64,000 bases of DNA from Paenibacillus sp. L3-i20 (GCF_022180385.2 NZ_BQME02000001.1:1070501-1134500), one strand, 5' to 3'. Counted from the stretch's first letter, positions 1 to 8,655 are shown. Notes: a model not told the origin generated them from the letters alone. Translations and numbers: made by a program.

Positions 1-366
1 TTCCGTTTGATTGAGGAATGGATTCTGTCTATGGCGTTGCACAATCAATGCGATAGGCAAGGCAGAGAACGTCCTTGTAAAAACCGACTGATCTTCCTCG
101 CTGCCAATATTATAGAACAAATGGTTCTCATCAATCAGAACAGATAAGAGGTTACGCAACTCCTCTCCACTGAACCTATTTTCTTCCTTAATCCACATAT
201 AAAACATCGGATAAATCAAGTTATCACGTAATTCTGGCTGAGCATCTCCAATATATTGAAGTAACAGAGGTAAGAAATCCTGATGCTGCTCACCTTCGCG
301 TAACTGATATTCATCCTTCTCAATTCTTTGCAAATCTAGCATCAACTTGGACCTTGTATCGCTCAT
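1..366 (-). CDS. DUF2785 family protein (partial, 3' end outside window)
   Basis: An open frame runs from an ATG at 366 leftwards off the window, giving 122 codons (MSDTRSKLMLDLQRIEKDEY...). The text LLLQYIGDAQPELRDNLIY with a following W-I-K is typical of DUF2785 proteins, which have no settled function. A good ribosome binding site (GAGAGGGATGGGG) precedes the ATG. Family assignment is by motif memory; the catalytic role, if any, is unknown. Confidence 0.6.
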   Translation of the reverse strand, partial: MSDTRSKLMLDLQRIEKDEYQLREGEQHQDFLPLLLQYIGDAQPELRDNLIYPMFYMWIKEENRFSGEELRNLLSVLIDENHLFYNIGSEEDQSVFTRTFSALPIALIVQRHRQNPFLNQTE

Positions 367-576
367 TTCCCCATCCCTCTCATCATTCGTTCACTCACCT
401 CACCGAGATAAGAAACTCACGCTGTCTGATTGTTTTTATTCCTGTTAAACGAGTTGAACGGCCCTTTGAAAATATATCTTGAGTCTTTAGCCAAGGTTAT
501 AATCTACTCCAATACTGATCCCTCGACCTTGTTTAATCCACTATTCAACATCAAATGTTCTTTTTCTTTTTAACAT

Positions 577-606
577 AAAAAACCTTTAGATAATCATATC
601 TAAAGG
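577..606 (-). terminator. Rho-independent terminator
   Basis: A perfect 10-bp stem (583-592 with 597-606) and a 4-nt loop are followed, on the minus strand, by six T. No intact minus-strand gene lies just upstream (to the right), so it may be left over from a lost gene. The rest of 367-743 holds nothing recognisable. Confidence 0.65.
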
Positions 607-743
607 GGTAAAACGTTGCAACTTTATTTCAAATTTACACAACTGTAGCTTAAGAATAAAACTTGATAATTTTAGAACTGAGTGATCTGAGAACCTTGGT
701 TTTCTGTTAAAATTTCATTCATTATAAATTATAGTTTGTTAAA

Positions 744-770
744 TGCCAGCAGAAAATAAAGTATTAGTCT
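744..770 (+). repeat. Tn7-type left-end-like repeat, family 2 (old)
   Basis: This copy starts TGCCAGCAG and then carries the core GAAAATAAAGTATTAG followed by TCTG. The same core occurs at 33699 and, inverted, at 6892-6930 and 40800-40840. The first bases are TGC rather than the TGT expected of a Tn7 terminus, so this end looks decayed. Only one clear binding-site copy is visible here. Confidence 0.5.
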
Positions 771-782
771 GTCGCTGGTTTA

Positions 783-890
783 TTATAACGTACCCGTTAG
801 CATCACAATAGCTGCCTTTCCAATGCCTTTACCCCGAAATGTTTTGTCAATCATCAAAATAGGTATCCAGCAGTTGCCGTCCCCTCTGAA
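783..890 (-). pseudogene. GNAT acetyltransferase C-terminal fragment
   Basis: A minus-strand reading without a start encodes about 35 residues ending MLTGTL-stop. It contains IDKTFRGKGIGKAAI, the acetyl-CoA-binding (R/Q)-x-x-G-x-G/A motif of GNAT N-acetyltransferases. The rest of the gene is missing on both sides. It lies just inside the old transposon-type end at 744, so it is probably a relic of former cargo. Confidence 0.55.
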
Positions 891-909
891 GTTTAAAAGT
901 TTTATTAAA

Positions 910-980
910 ATGGAAAGCAAGCTTTACATTTCTGACATTGCACGATATACTCCCCTTATGGAAAGTCAACTTTCCATAAG
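910..980 (+). promoter_or_regulatory. Promoter with palindromic operators for the HTH/DUF2178 operon
   Basis: A near-consensus promoter is visible: TTTACA at 923-928, a 17-nt spacer, TATACT at 946-951. A perfect inverted repeat (arms TTATGGAAAGT 956-966 and ACTTTCCATAA 969-979) lies between the -10 and the AAGGAGGG ribosome site. A weaker copy (ATGGAAAG...CTTTACAT, about 910-930) covers the -35. Two related palindromes placed this way suggest autorepression by the downstream HTH protein (inference). Confidence 0.65.
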
Positions 981-989
981 GAGGGTGAC

Positions 990-1196
990 ATGAATAACCG
1001 TTTAGAAGAAATCCGCAGGCAACGTGGGATTAAACAAGAAGAATTAGCAACGGCTCTTGAAGTGTCAAGGCAAACTATCGGTTCGCTGGAAAACGGACGT
1101 TATAACCCATCGATCCTTTTAGCGTTCAAGATAGCTCGTTTTTTCGATATGAGTATCGAAGAAATCTTTATTTATGAGGAGGATGAACATATATGA
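990..1196 (+). CDS. Small XRE/Cro-type HTH transcriptional regulator
   Basis: The 68-residue protein is a single helix-turn-helix domain (residues 5-58: RRQRGIKQEELATALEVSR then QTIGSLENGRYNPS). It belongs to the short Xre-type regulators that pair with a small membrane protein. Ribosome site AAGGAGGGTGAC lies directly before the ATG. The stop overlaps the start of the next gene by 4 bp, so the two are co-translated. It likely represses its own promoter through the palindrome at 956-979 (inferred from position). Confidence 0.9.
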   Translation: MNNRLEEIRRQRGIKQEELATALEVSRQTIGSLENGRYNPSILLAFKIARFFDMSIEEIFIYEEDEHI

Positions 1197-1624
1197 AAAA
1201 AATTATTCCGATTTATTTTCTTACCGTTGTAGGCGTAGGACTACTAGTAATTGGTGTGTACTTCATCAAAACAATTGAAGATCCACAAGGTATGCTGCGA
1301 GCGTTGCCTTATATCTGTGTTGGGATTGGCTGTGTTGTTTTCGGTCACGGTATAGGAGAAATAATTCTCCGTCACGCTATGAATAATAATCCCGCCGCCG
1401 CAAAGCAACTAGAAATTGAAAGGAAAGATGAGCGTAATTTGGCAATCGCTAATCGGGCAAAAGCGAAAGCATATGACATGATGGTTTATGTGTTTGGAGC
1501 CTTAATTTTAGCATTTTCCTTGATGGGTATAGATTTAATAATGTTATTGCAATTGGTTTTTGTCTATATGTTTATCCTTGGATATAACACTTATTACCGT
1601 TTCAAGTACTATAAAGAAATGTAA
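1193..1624 (+). CDS. DUF2178-like small membrane protein
   Basis: The 143-residue protein has two hydrophobic segments near the N-terminus (about residues 5-25 and 38-55) and two more after residue 95, with a charged middle (QLEIERKDERNLAIANRAKAKAYD) typical of DUF2178. Members of this family sit next to XRE regulators in Bacillales; their function is unknown. It overlaps the HTH gene by 4 bp and is followed at once by a terminator. Confidence 0.75.
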   Translation: MKKIIPIYFLTVVGVGLLVIGVYFIKTIEDPQGMLRALPYICVGIGCVVFGHGIGEIILRHAMNNNPAAAKQLEIERKDERNLAIANRAKAKAYDMMVYVFGALILAFSLMGIDLIMLLQLVFVYMFILGYNTYYRFKYYKEM

Positions 1625-1644
1625 TTAAATCCCCGTACTTCTTT

Positions 1645-1672
1645 AGGAGTAATCGAAAGGTTGCTCCTTTTG
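1645..1672 (+). terminator. Terminator of the HTH/DUF2178 operon
   Basis: A 10-bp stem (AGGAGTAATC with GGTTGCTCCT, two G-T pairs) with a GAAA loop is followed by TTTTGTC, 20 bp after the DUF2178 stop codon. Confidence 0.8.
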
Positions 1673-1685
1673 TCAATTTGTCTTA

Positions 1686-1795
1686 AAGTTTGACGTAAGA
1701 GCAGGGGAAAAAGAAAAGCCGCGCGATATCAGGGTTGAATACCTGAAAATCGGTCGGCTTGCGTCAAACTTGAAGTGTTGAGTGGCAGACTTTGA
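1686..1795. mobile_element. Short IS21-like terminal remnant (copy 1)
   Basis: AAGTTTGACGTAAG (1686-1699) and CTTGCGTCAAACTT (1758-1771) are near-perfect inverted repeats about 60 bp apart. They are followed by AGTGGCAGACTTTGA (1781-1795). The block CCTGAAAATCGGTCGGCT (1742-1759) plus AGTGGCAGACTTTGA recurs at 23844-23898. Repeated AGTGGCARACTT units resemble multi-site termini of IS21-type elements, but no istA/istB is left. The element type is an inference. Confidence 0.4.
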
Positions 1796-2135
1796 TTAAT
1801 GTCGATAACTTTAAAGGAAACGCACAACTATGTTAATAAATTGCAGTGCATGATGAATATTTTACTTTTGCATATATATTCGTGTCCCTTAACTTGCTTC
1901 CATAAATTGTCCAGTATCCTTCAAAAATACAAGTAACCTTAAGTTTTCTCTACTTAGAAATTTAATATGAGCTTCTCTTACCCCAAGTTCTGAATTATAC
2001 TCGGTATGCTTTTCCTGCGCCCATTTCATCTAAGGCTTCAACTCTTCAATTGAGGTATTCTACAACCACGCTATCCTACTCGTTAGTTCAGCACTTTTTG
2101 TTATATCGGTCCCTGATTGATTCAAATGCTTAGAA
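1796..2135. other. Intergenic stretch, no clear gene
   Basis: Nothing intact is visible. On the minus strand (about 1900-2040) a start-less reading ending ...LVFLKDTGQFMEAS-stop looks protein-like and may be a decayed gene tail, but I cannot assign a family. Confidence 0.3.
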
Positions 2136-2624
2136 TTAAAAAATATAGAAGATGAGACCTTTGCCCTTGGCTACAGTTTGGCTGTAGAAACGCCGGATTT
2201 CATTAAAATGCTGAAGCATGTAGGCAAACAACGCATCCTCATCCTTGTCTGAAACAGTGTCAGGCTCAAGAGGATATACCTCATCCTTGACCATGGCCGG
2301 GAAATCATACCGCAATCGGAGCTGCGCTTCATCCAGCTCAGACATAGCCTGAAGCGCTTCTGCAACTTGTCCAGCTCGTAAGGAAAACGCCCCGAATGAG
2401 CCAAAATCAATGCCTTTGTCTGACGTCAGCGGAACAACATAGCCAAGAGGGGCATCTCCATCGGAAATATTTCCACAAAGCAAGTAGTGAATCGCCTCCC
2501 AGGATCTATCAATGTCCAGTCCGGGATAATCGTCTATTTTCAAACTCCTCAATGCAATGTCGCCTGCTGCGATTTGCTGCACCAGATTATCATCCATAGC
2601 AAAGTAATATCCACGCATTCCCAT
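2136..2624 (-). CDS. DUF1877 (YfbM-like) family protein
   Basis: The 162-residue protein starts MGMRGYYFAMDDNLVQQI and contains IDDYPGLDIDRSWEAIHYLL and then LTSDKGIDFGSFGAFS, a pattern characteristic of the YfbM/DUF1877 family: a small soluble protein of unknown function that often sits near immunity or toxin clusters. GAAGGTC precedes the start at moderate spacing. It stands alone between degenerate stretches, with no operon partner. Confidence 0.8.
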   Translation of the reverse strand: MGMRGYYFAMDDNLVQQIAAGDIALRSLKIDDYPGLDIDRSWEAIHYLLCGNISDGDAPLGYVVPLTSDKGIDFGSFGAFSLRAGQVAEALQAMSELDEAQLRLRYDFPAMVKDEVYPLEPDTVSDKDEDALFAYMLQHFNEIRRFYSQTVAKGKGLIFYIF

Positions 2625-3059
2625 GTTCTTGACCTTCTTTCCATTTTTAGTAGTGACTATACTACCCTAACAAAATGTAACATCCAGGAATTGTGTATTT
2701 CAAGGAGCATTATACCCATGTTGCTGTCAGGACTTCTTGCACTGCTATTTTAAAAATACAATCTATTGACTAAAAAATAAAGAAAAGGGTAGCAAAGACC
2801 GCATTGTTCCATTTCTCAAGACTTTCAAAGAACTACTGGCCATACGAGTGGATTCGATAAATAAGAAGAAAGTGTGCGACTACCGACACACAAAATGAAT
2901 ATAACAAGGCCATAAATAAGACCCCATTAATTCCATCAGTTTGTGAATATTGTCAGTTATGCTGGTACTCCCCCTACTTGTCCGAAGAATAAGGAGCTGA
3001 TTAAAAAAGCGAAAGAGCTTAAGAAGTCAGATCCTTAAACATTTTTTTGAAAATGGACA
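2625..3059. other. Intergenic stretch with a decayed gene tail
   Basis: On the plus strand, 2931-3038 reads as a start-less tail ending in YAGTPPTCPKNKELIKK and a short charged end before the stop codon at 3036. It has protein-like composition but no recognised family. Nothing else is seen here. Confidence 0.35.
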
Positions 3060-4367
3060 TCAATATGTTTCTTCGAATTCAAAACTACCAGTACCTTTTA
3101 ATTTATAGTTAAAAAATTTCAGAATCAGTTCGTTTTGAGTTTCAATACAGTAGTATTTATCAATATGTGCTTTTCTTCCACCTTGTAGAATATTTGCAAA
3201 TACAGGAGCGAATAAAGGCAAATCTGTCAGACTTAAATGTTTTGCACCTTTAAAATGGACCGTATATGCCTCTGTGGATTTACTTTCAATAGTCTTGTTT
3301 GCTGCATAAACGGGAATAGTTTCAAGCTGTACCCAAACATCGTCAGAATAAATATTAAGAAGCGGGGTCGTATAGACTTCGCTACTAGCTGCAAAATTAT
3401 CTATCTCTGTATTGTAAATAAGTTCACTAAACAACGGAGCGTCAATATTGACAACTGCACTTATATCATCACGCTCTTTGCCCACCCAAACACTTGCTGC
3501 ACCACCCATCGAATGTCCGAAAACACCTATTTTACTAGTATCAATAAGTTGATAAATGGGGTTGTTATCATTTTCGGATTTATGAAGAATCGTATCGATT
3601 ACAAAATTTATATCGTCTGTACGCAGCTTCATCCATTTTTGAATGAGTCCATAGACTTCCTCTGGTGTGTAAATGCCCTCTGTGTTTAAATTACTGATTT
3701 CCCGCATATATTCTTTATTGACTAAAGTAGTTGTCCCGTCATCTGAAACCGTATAAAAGGAATGATAGGGATGATCAATCGAAACGACTACATAACCGTT
3801 GCTTGCAAGCTCAGTATAAGTAGAAGTGTTGCTATCCTTAATACCGTATGCACCGTGTGAGAATATCAGGAGTGGATAGGTTCCGTCGGCGTTTTCAGGA
3901 TACCAAAATTGTACATTAACAAATCTGTTTTCGCCGGTGTCGGTAAATTGCTCAATATGGTTTTCATCTGTATATGTGTAAGTGGCTGTTGCGACATTGT
4001 ATTCACCTGTAACTTTCGGCAATTTGTATTGGGGAAAGACAAGAGCTGGTATACATACAAATAAGAGCGCAAATGTCATCAACATTGCTTTTCCAATCAT
4101 ACGAGAACTTTTGTATTCTTTGGTATTCGCTTTGTTGCGTATGAGCGAAACCGTGCCGATTACAGCTAGTATGAAAAGAAGTATGGCAAGCATTACCCAG
4201 CGGAAATCCCAAACGATAACTGACGAAAGTGTAAGAAGGACAAATGTTGTAAATAACGCAATTCGAATCCAGCTTCTGAGTTTCGAGTGGATTTGCTTAG
4301 TTGTGACGCAATATATTGCTAACATAAATTCGATAATTAATGTGACAAACAATACTAACAATCCCAT
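3060..4367 (-). CDS. Membrane-anchored alpha/beta hydrolase (PAF-acetylhydrolase-like)
   Basis: The 435-residue protein has about four N-terminal membrane segments (residues 3-25, 33-52, 54-75, 92-115) followed by an alpha/beta-hydrolase domain. Visible landmarks are the strand/oxyanion text LLIFSHGAYG (about 168), IDHPYHSF (about 198), the nucleophile elbow GHSMGG (about 285) and a late H in KGAKHLSLTD (about 381), giving a plausible Ser-Asp-His triad. The layout matches PAF-acetylhydrolase/dienelactone-hydrolase-like enzymes; the substrate is unknown. AGAGGGGTAATTATT precedes the ATG. Confidence 0.75.
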   Translation of the reverse strand: MGLLVLFVTLIIEFMLAIYCVTTKQIHSKLRSWIRIALFTTFVLLTLSSVIVWDFRWVMLAILLFILAVIGTVSLIRNKANTKEYKSSRMIGKAMLMTFALLFVCIPALVFPQYKLPKVTGEYNVATATYTYTDENHIEQFTDTGENRFVNVQFWYPENADGTYPLLIFSHGAYGIKDSNTSTYTELASNGYVVVSIDHPYHSFYTVSDDGTTTLVNKEYMREISNLNTEGIYTPEEVYGLIQKWMKLRTDDINFVIDTILHKSENDNNPIYQLIDTSKIGVFGHSMGGAASVWVGKERDDISAVVNIDAPLFSELIYNTEIDNFAASSEVYTTPLLNIYSDDVWVQLETIPVYAANKTIESKSTEAYTVHFKGAKHLSLTDLPLFAPVFANILQGGRKAHIDKYYCIETQNELILKFFNYKLKGTGSFEFEETY

Positions 4368-4514
4368 AATAATTACCCCTCTCAGTTTCTAATGATTTGT
4401 GATTTCATCTTATAAAGCTGCTGAAAGGATGTATATAAAAAAGCAATAAGCTGTAGCTACAGGGCAATAAGTTGCAAAAAAAAGAGCGATAAGCTGTTTA
4501 GCTAATCGCTGCTC

Positions 4515-4943
4515 TTAATTATTTTCCTTAAAAGACTTTAATTTTTCATTGATGCTTTTAGAAACTTTTTTATCATTTTGCCATGCCAGCAAACGAACGA
4601 TGATGTAGACTACTGCTATTTGTAATGCAAGAATAATTGCACTTAATGTACTGTTTATGATACCAATGAAAACTGCAAGAGAAATCAGAATGATTTCTAA
4701 AGCAAAAAAGTGAATAGCAAGTCTTATACGCATTTGCTTCTCACTTAGATCATTGCGAGAATACATAATAAATCCCGTCAATGCACCAATAGCGGAAAAT
4801 GTCATAATCGTATAAATCGACTTCAAATCAAAGGGTAAATCGGGTTGAACAAATTGTCGCAAAATCGTAATTATAATGATGATGGATCCAAAGATGATAA
4901 AGAAATCTCGAATCATCTCTTTTATAAATTCAGAAAATTTCAT
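4515..4943 (-). CDS. DUF3021 membrane protein
   Basis: The 142-residue protein has four hydrophobic helices (about residues 12-33, 42-62, 74-94 and 98-116) and a charged tail. This is the DUF3021 layout, and such genes are almost always coupled to a LytTR-type regulator, as here (14 bp downstream of it). The proposed role is a membrane partner that controls the regulator; the signal is unknown. AGGGGCAATT precedes the ATG. Confidence 0.8.
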   Translation of the reverse strand: MKFSEFIKEMIRDFFIIFGSIIIIITILRQFVQPDLPFDLKSIYTIMTFSAIGALTGFIMYSRNDLSEKQMRIRLAIHFFALEIILISLAVFIGIINSTLSAIILALQIAVVYIIVRLLAWQNDKKVSKSINEKLKSFKENN

Positions 4944-4957
4944 AATTGCCCCTCCAT

Positions 4958-5395
4958 TTATAATCCAAGCATACTTTTAAGGACAGGCACATATTGCCTA
5001 GATATAACAACACGTTCTCCGTTATCAAGCACCGCTTCAAATCTACCGCTTATGGATGGATGAATATATGAAATGATAGCTATGTTCAGTATCGTTGATT
5101 TTGACGCACGAAAAAACTTCTTCTCCCTGCATAGTTCCTCTAGTTCATAAAGTTTCTGTTTTATCTCAAAAACCTTGTCCTTACAGTAAATAAACACCTT
5201 TCCTTCAACTGCCTCAAAGTAAAAGACATCGCTAAGCTTAATACGATGAACACGATCATTATAGTATCCGAGCAAGATGAGGGATTCTGATTTCAAAATG
5301 TTAACGATCTCGTAAATCTCCTCATCCACCTCATGGCATCTGATGAGAATCTCTTCTTCCAGATCCCTATTTATTTCTTCGATTGAAATTTTCAT
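4958..5395 (-). CDS. LytTR-domain DNA-binding transcriptional regulator
   Basis: The 145-residue protein ends in a LytTR DNA-binding domain (about residues 45-143: RIKLSDVFYFEAVEGKVFIY, the FFRASKSTILN motif, and ERVVISRQYVPVLKSML). It has no receiver domain; the first 40 residues are a short charged region. Stand-alone LytTR proteins of this size paired with DUF3021 are common one-component regulators in Firmicutes. It forms a two-gene operon with the DUF3021 gene and probably regulates that operon. Confidence 0.88.
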   Translation of the reverse strand: MKISIEEINRDLEEEILIRCHEVDEEIYEIVNILKSESLILLGYYNDRVHRIKLSDVFYFEAVEGKVFIYCKDKVFEIKQKLYELEELCREKKFFRASKSTILNIAIISYIHPSISGRFEAVLDNGERVVISRQYVPVLKSMLGL

Positions 5396-5798
5396 AATAA
5401 CACCTACTATATTTGGTTATATATACTTTTAATTTTAAAAAGATATATGATTACCGTAGTCGCAATAACTTGAACTCTAACATAAGTAACGTTAAAGCAA
5501 AAGGAATTCTATGAAAAGCTGAACTAACGTTACCCGATGGTTGAACATCACATTAGTCTTTTGAATAGTATTATTGTACTGCGCAGCTGGAATGTGTTCT
5601 TCTTAAAGATAAGCGCCCCTACAGATCAAAAAGAGATAGTGAGCTAATCATTACATCTTCCTTGCATATTTCGCTAACTAGCTGCCATAACGCGTTGTTT
5701 TCTTTATTTTTCGGTCCAAGCCTATTACATTTTTTATAATTAAGGATTTGAATTTCTTTATTTTTCACATTAATCCTTAATAAATTTTTCAAAGGTAA
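5396..5798. other. Intergenic stretch with a decayed gene tail
   Basis: On the minus strand, 5619-5732 reads without a start as KCNRLGPKNKENNALWQL and 18 more residues to a stop. It looks like the tail of a lost gene; the family is not recognised. The LytTR promoter probably lies at 5396-5460. Confidence 0.3.
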
Positions 5799-6467
5799 CT
5801 AATTATTATTTCGTTTGTTAACTTCAATCGCAATGAACTCCGGCAAATAGTCGGGAGTACAGCCCTTTGATACCATTTCATCTTTATAAAGACCCGTTCT
5901 CTCACCAAGTTTAATACAACGTGCTCGTTTCTTTTGATCATAAATGCCTATCCAGCCTGCGGTGAAATTCATAGCCCATTGAACTTCCGGTTCTTCCTGC
6001 GTAATATTAGCTTCTAATGTAGATAGTAAGTCTTCAGTGTTATCAGGCGGTGTTTGTCCAGTCCATCTCAATCGAGCTTGATAATACCAGAAAGCTCGCC
6101 TTTGAAGAGCAGAAGGGCTATTTCTCCATGACTCCATCAATGCAATTGTCTTCTTGTCTTTAGTGAGCTGATTAGCCATTAACCAATCCATTAAGTTATT
6201 TCGCTCATCAAAAGTGTGAGTCTGCATATCCTTATCAAGCTTATTTAGTACTTCTTGTGAAAGAAGTTTTTTATCCATAATTAAGATTGCTAATAATCTG
6301 GGAAAAAACTGTTCGGTTGTCCAAAGTTCCATAGCTAGTTCGTGATCTTTTTTAATGTCCTTTGCGATTTTTCGTAAGTCGCCTAGCTTAGTTTTACTGT
6401 TGATCTGAGATAGAATGTTTTCTGTTTTTGAAGAACGTTTTATTTCTGTACCTTTATATTCATTCAT
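5799..6467 (-). CDS. DNA alkylation repair protein, AlkD-like HEAT-repeat family
   Basis: The 222-residue all-helical protein matches the DNA alkylation repair (AlkD/AlkC) family in size and layout. KLGDLRKIAKDIKKDHELA near the N-terminus, ELWTTEQFFPRLLAILI, and the later WYYQARLRWTGQ and EVQWAMNFTAGWIG segments are typical HEAT-repeat landmarks. AlkD enzymes remove positively charged alkylated bases. Some relatives lack catalytic residues, and I cannot confirm activity from sequence alone. AAGGAG lies at good spacing before the ATG. It is single-gene cargo just inside an old transposon end. Confidence 0.75.
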   Translation of the reverse strand: MNEYKGTEIKRSSKTENILSQINSKTKLGDLRKIAKDIKKDHELAMELWTTEQFFPRLLAILIMDKKLLSQEVLNKLDKDMQTHTFDERNNLMDWLMANQLTKDKKTIALMESWRNSPSALQRRAFWYYQARLRWTGQTPPDNTEDLLSTLEANITQEEPEVQWAMNFTAGWIGIYDQKKRARCIKLGERTGLYKDEMVSKGCTPDYLPEFIAIEVNKRNNN

Positions 6468-6623
6468 TTTTTACAACTCCTTAATTAAAGCACTGTTTCA
6501 TAATATGTCCCTGATGGGATATATCAAGAACTTAATTTCGTTATAAGTCTTATTGCAGTGGTGCGCCTCCAAAGTTTATCTTTTTAATATTGTAACATTA
6601 TTAAAGTTTTCTCCAACTACCCT

Positions 6624-6670
6624 CAGTTTAAAACTTTATTTTCAGTCTAATACTATTTTTTCTCTGGACA
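6624..6670 (+). repeat. Tn7-type right end, family 2 (relic C)
   Basis: Two binding-site-like copies lie 19 bp apart: CAGTTTAAAACTTTATTTTC (6624) and CAGTCTAATACTATTTTTTC (6643). They end in CTCTGGACA at 6670, i.e. TGTCCAGAG read from outside. Close packing and a terminal ACA are right-end hallmarks of Tn7-like elements. A possible partner left end is at 744, but flanking pentamers (TTAAA, CTAGT) do not match. Confidence 0.6.
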
Positions 6671-6788
6671 CTAGTTAAAATATAGTTTGTTCCTCTGGTC
6701 GATTTATGGCTAAGGGTGGCCTTTTTATTATGCTTAAAAATAGAAAAGTGGTCTAGCCACTAAGAACCACTCTCCTAACAAAAAAAAT

Positions 6789-6810
6789 AGGGCTACCCGA
6801 AGGTAGCCCT
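6789..6810. terminator. Strong hairpin terminator
   Basis: The 9-bp stem AGGGCTACC / GGTAGCCCT closes a CGAA loop. On the minus strand a run of T follows. No gene directly uses it now. The surrounding 6671-6891 contains no coding sequence; one isolated ATATAGTTTG at about 6680 resembles the family-1 end repeat. Confidence 0.6.
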
Positions 6811-6891
6811 AATTAAAGAGTCATGTTGTTATTCTTGATGTCGATTCTAAGACTGTAGAAGAGCCGCTAGTAGCAGTATGTCCGTTCATGT

Positions 6892-6938
6892 CAGTCTAAC
6901 TTTATTTTCTCAGTCTAATACTTTATTTTCTTCTAACA
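6892..6938 (+). repeat. Tn7-type right end, family 2 (relic B)
   Basis: Two tandem site-like copies (CAGTCTAACTTTATTTTCT at 6892; CAGTCTAATACTTTATTTTC at 6911) end in TTCTAACA at 6938. From outside the end reads TGTTAGAAGAAAATAAAG. It abuts the target pentamer AATCT and then the left end of the intact element, so this older end and the newer element share one attachment point. Confidence 0.75.
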
Positions 6939-6943
6939 AATCT
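6939..6943. repeat. Target-site duplication AATCT (left copy)
   Basis: AATCT separates the family-2 right end (…ACA at 6938) from the family-1 left end (TGT at 6944). The same pentamer is at 41071-41075 next to glmS. Five-base duplications are typical of Tn7-like insertion. Confidence 0.7.
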
Positions 6944-7107
6944 TGTCTAGTGACATTATAGTTAGTGATTAAGAAATCCCGTGAAATCAAGGTTTTTTTG
7001 TCTTTCAGTTCGTTCTTAGAATTACATTATGGTTTGTGTCTCCAAAATGCCCCTTTAAAACTCAATCACATTAAAGTTAGCGTCTATAAATTACATTATA
7101 GTTAGTA
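6944..7107 (+). repeat. Left end of the Tn7-like element (four TnsB-type sites)
   Basis: TGT at 6944-6946 is followed by sites with core ACATTATAGTT at about 6952, 7022 (ACATTATGGTT), 7066 (ACATTAAAGTT) and 7090. Irregular spacing (70, 44, 25 bp) is what Tn7 left ends show, in contrast to the packed right end. Confidence 0.85.
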
Positions 7108-7326
7108 AGGACAGACATAGTTGTCCCCTTGTTCAATACCAACTCATTTCGCAAACAAACGCTTCTTTAGCTCTTCAATAATTCATTCAAGCCATGTTGC
7201 GGGTAACTTTTCCTCGCTGGTCTCTTACGAATTTACGGGGAGGTTCGTATTAATTGAAGTCCATCGGGACTTATAATATGGTACTATATTATTACCAAGT
7301 ATTACTGAAGATTGGGATGAATTACG

Positions 7327-8535
7327 ATGAATTTAGATGCATATGTACAATTAAAAATAGACGAAATTAGCCAAGAGCCTCTTCCCCAAAACACATCTAT
7401 CTATCGGCTTTTTTACGGTGATATATCTAATTCAAATTTAAAGGAACTATTTTCAATAATGCATGCAAAAATTAATAACCTATTTTCCTTTATGAATCAA
7501 AAAAACACCCCAGGAGAAGGCGGACATTATAATGCTTCCGATAGCAGAGAACTTATCGAAGTAATTAACATGATAAGAAACGTTCAAAAAACGCTTAAAG
7601 GGGAGTATAGCTTTGATATCACCCCTTATTACAGTAAAATGATCGCCCAATGCAAAATATTTTTAGCATATTATCGTGGTAGCTCTATCCCTCAAGATTT
7701 CCCAATGATAGAAATAGAAGAATCTGAGCCAATCTTTAAGCTTGCCACTACATTGACGACTGTTCATGCAACTAAAAGCCAGACAGCAAAAATGCGGCCT
7801 ATAGGCAAGGGATCATATGCCACCGTCTATAAGTTCGATGATGCTTACTACGGATGCGGTTTCGCTGTAAAAAGAGCAGATGCAAATTTACGTTCTGATG
7901 AGCTCGAAAGATTTAAGAAAGAATATAATGAAATGAAGAAATTAGACTCTCCATTTATCATTAAAACCTATCGGTACGACGATGACAAAAATGAATACGT
8001 AATGGAATTGGCCGATGAGACATTAGACACTTTCATCACTAGAAATAATACTAGACTACCTTATGCCAAGAGAAGAGCTCTAGTTATCCAATTGTTTAAT
8101 GCATTCGAATACATTCATTCGAAAAGAATCTTACACAGAGACATTAGCTATGCAAATATTTTAGTAAAGCATCATGATGATGATTCTAGTTGGTTAAAAG
8201 TGTCAGACTTTGGATTAGTTAAACAGCCCGACAGTCAGCTTACAAGACAGGGAACTGAAATAAAAGGTTCAATCAACGATTATAACGATCTCGATAATGT
8301 AGGATTTGAAAATTATGAAATCCGCCACGAAACGTTCGCCCTTGGAAAAGTCATTTATTTCATACTTACTGGGCGTAAAGGACATTATAATCGTGAAAGA
8401 AATAATGAGCTCAAATCCTTCGTCTTAAAAGCCACATCACCGAATAAAAATGAACGTTTCAGGGATGTCGAAGAGATGAGACAAGCGTTTTTAAATAAAG
8501 TAACTATATCGATAAAATCTGCAGTAACGCAATAA
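7327..8535 (+). CDS. Ser/Thr protein kinase with N-terminal extension (defence-type cargo)
   Basis: The 402-residue protein has about 155 residues of unassigned helical sequence followed by a Hanks-type kinase domain. The glycine loop GKGSYATVY (about 159), the VAIK-equivalent FAVKRA (about 180), the catalytic loop HRDISYANIL (about 274) and DFGLVK (about 296) are all present. An activating phosphotransferase is therefore plausible. No membrane segment or PASTA domain follows, unlike housekeeping PrkC. It is the first gene inside the transposon's left end and is transcribed alone; a TATAAT-like box lies near 7270. A stand-alone anti-phage kinase (compare Stk2) is a reasonable inference. Confidence 0.85.
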   Translation: MNLDAYVQLKIDEISQEPLPQNTSIYRLFYGDISNSNLKELFSIMHAKINNLFSFMNQKNTPGEGGHYNASDSRELIEVINMIRNVQKTLKGEYSFDITPYYSKMIAQCKIFLAYYRGSSIPQDFPMIEIEESEPIFKLATTLTTVHATKSQTAKMRPIGKGSYATVYKFDDAYYGCGFAVKRADANLRSDELERFKKEYNEMKKLDSPFIIKTYRYDDDKNEYVMELADETLDTFITRNNTRLPYAKRRALVIQLFNAFEYIHSKRILHRDISYANILVKHHDDDSSWLKVSDFGLVKQPDSQLTRQGTEIKGSINDYNDLDNVGFENYEIRHETFALGKVIYFILTGRKGHYNRERNNELKSFVLKATSPNKNERFRDVEEMRQAFLNKVTISIKSAVTQ

Positions 8536-8655
8536 AATTATTATCACTTCTAATGCAATTGTATCAAAATATCCTGCAGCCGGATTTAGCAATTTCAATA
8601 GCTATCAATCGTTATTAACTTTACTTAAAAAAACCTGGTTTATAAACTTAACCAT

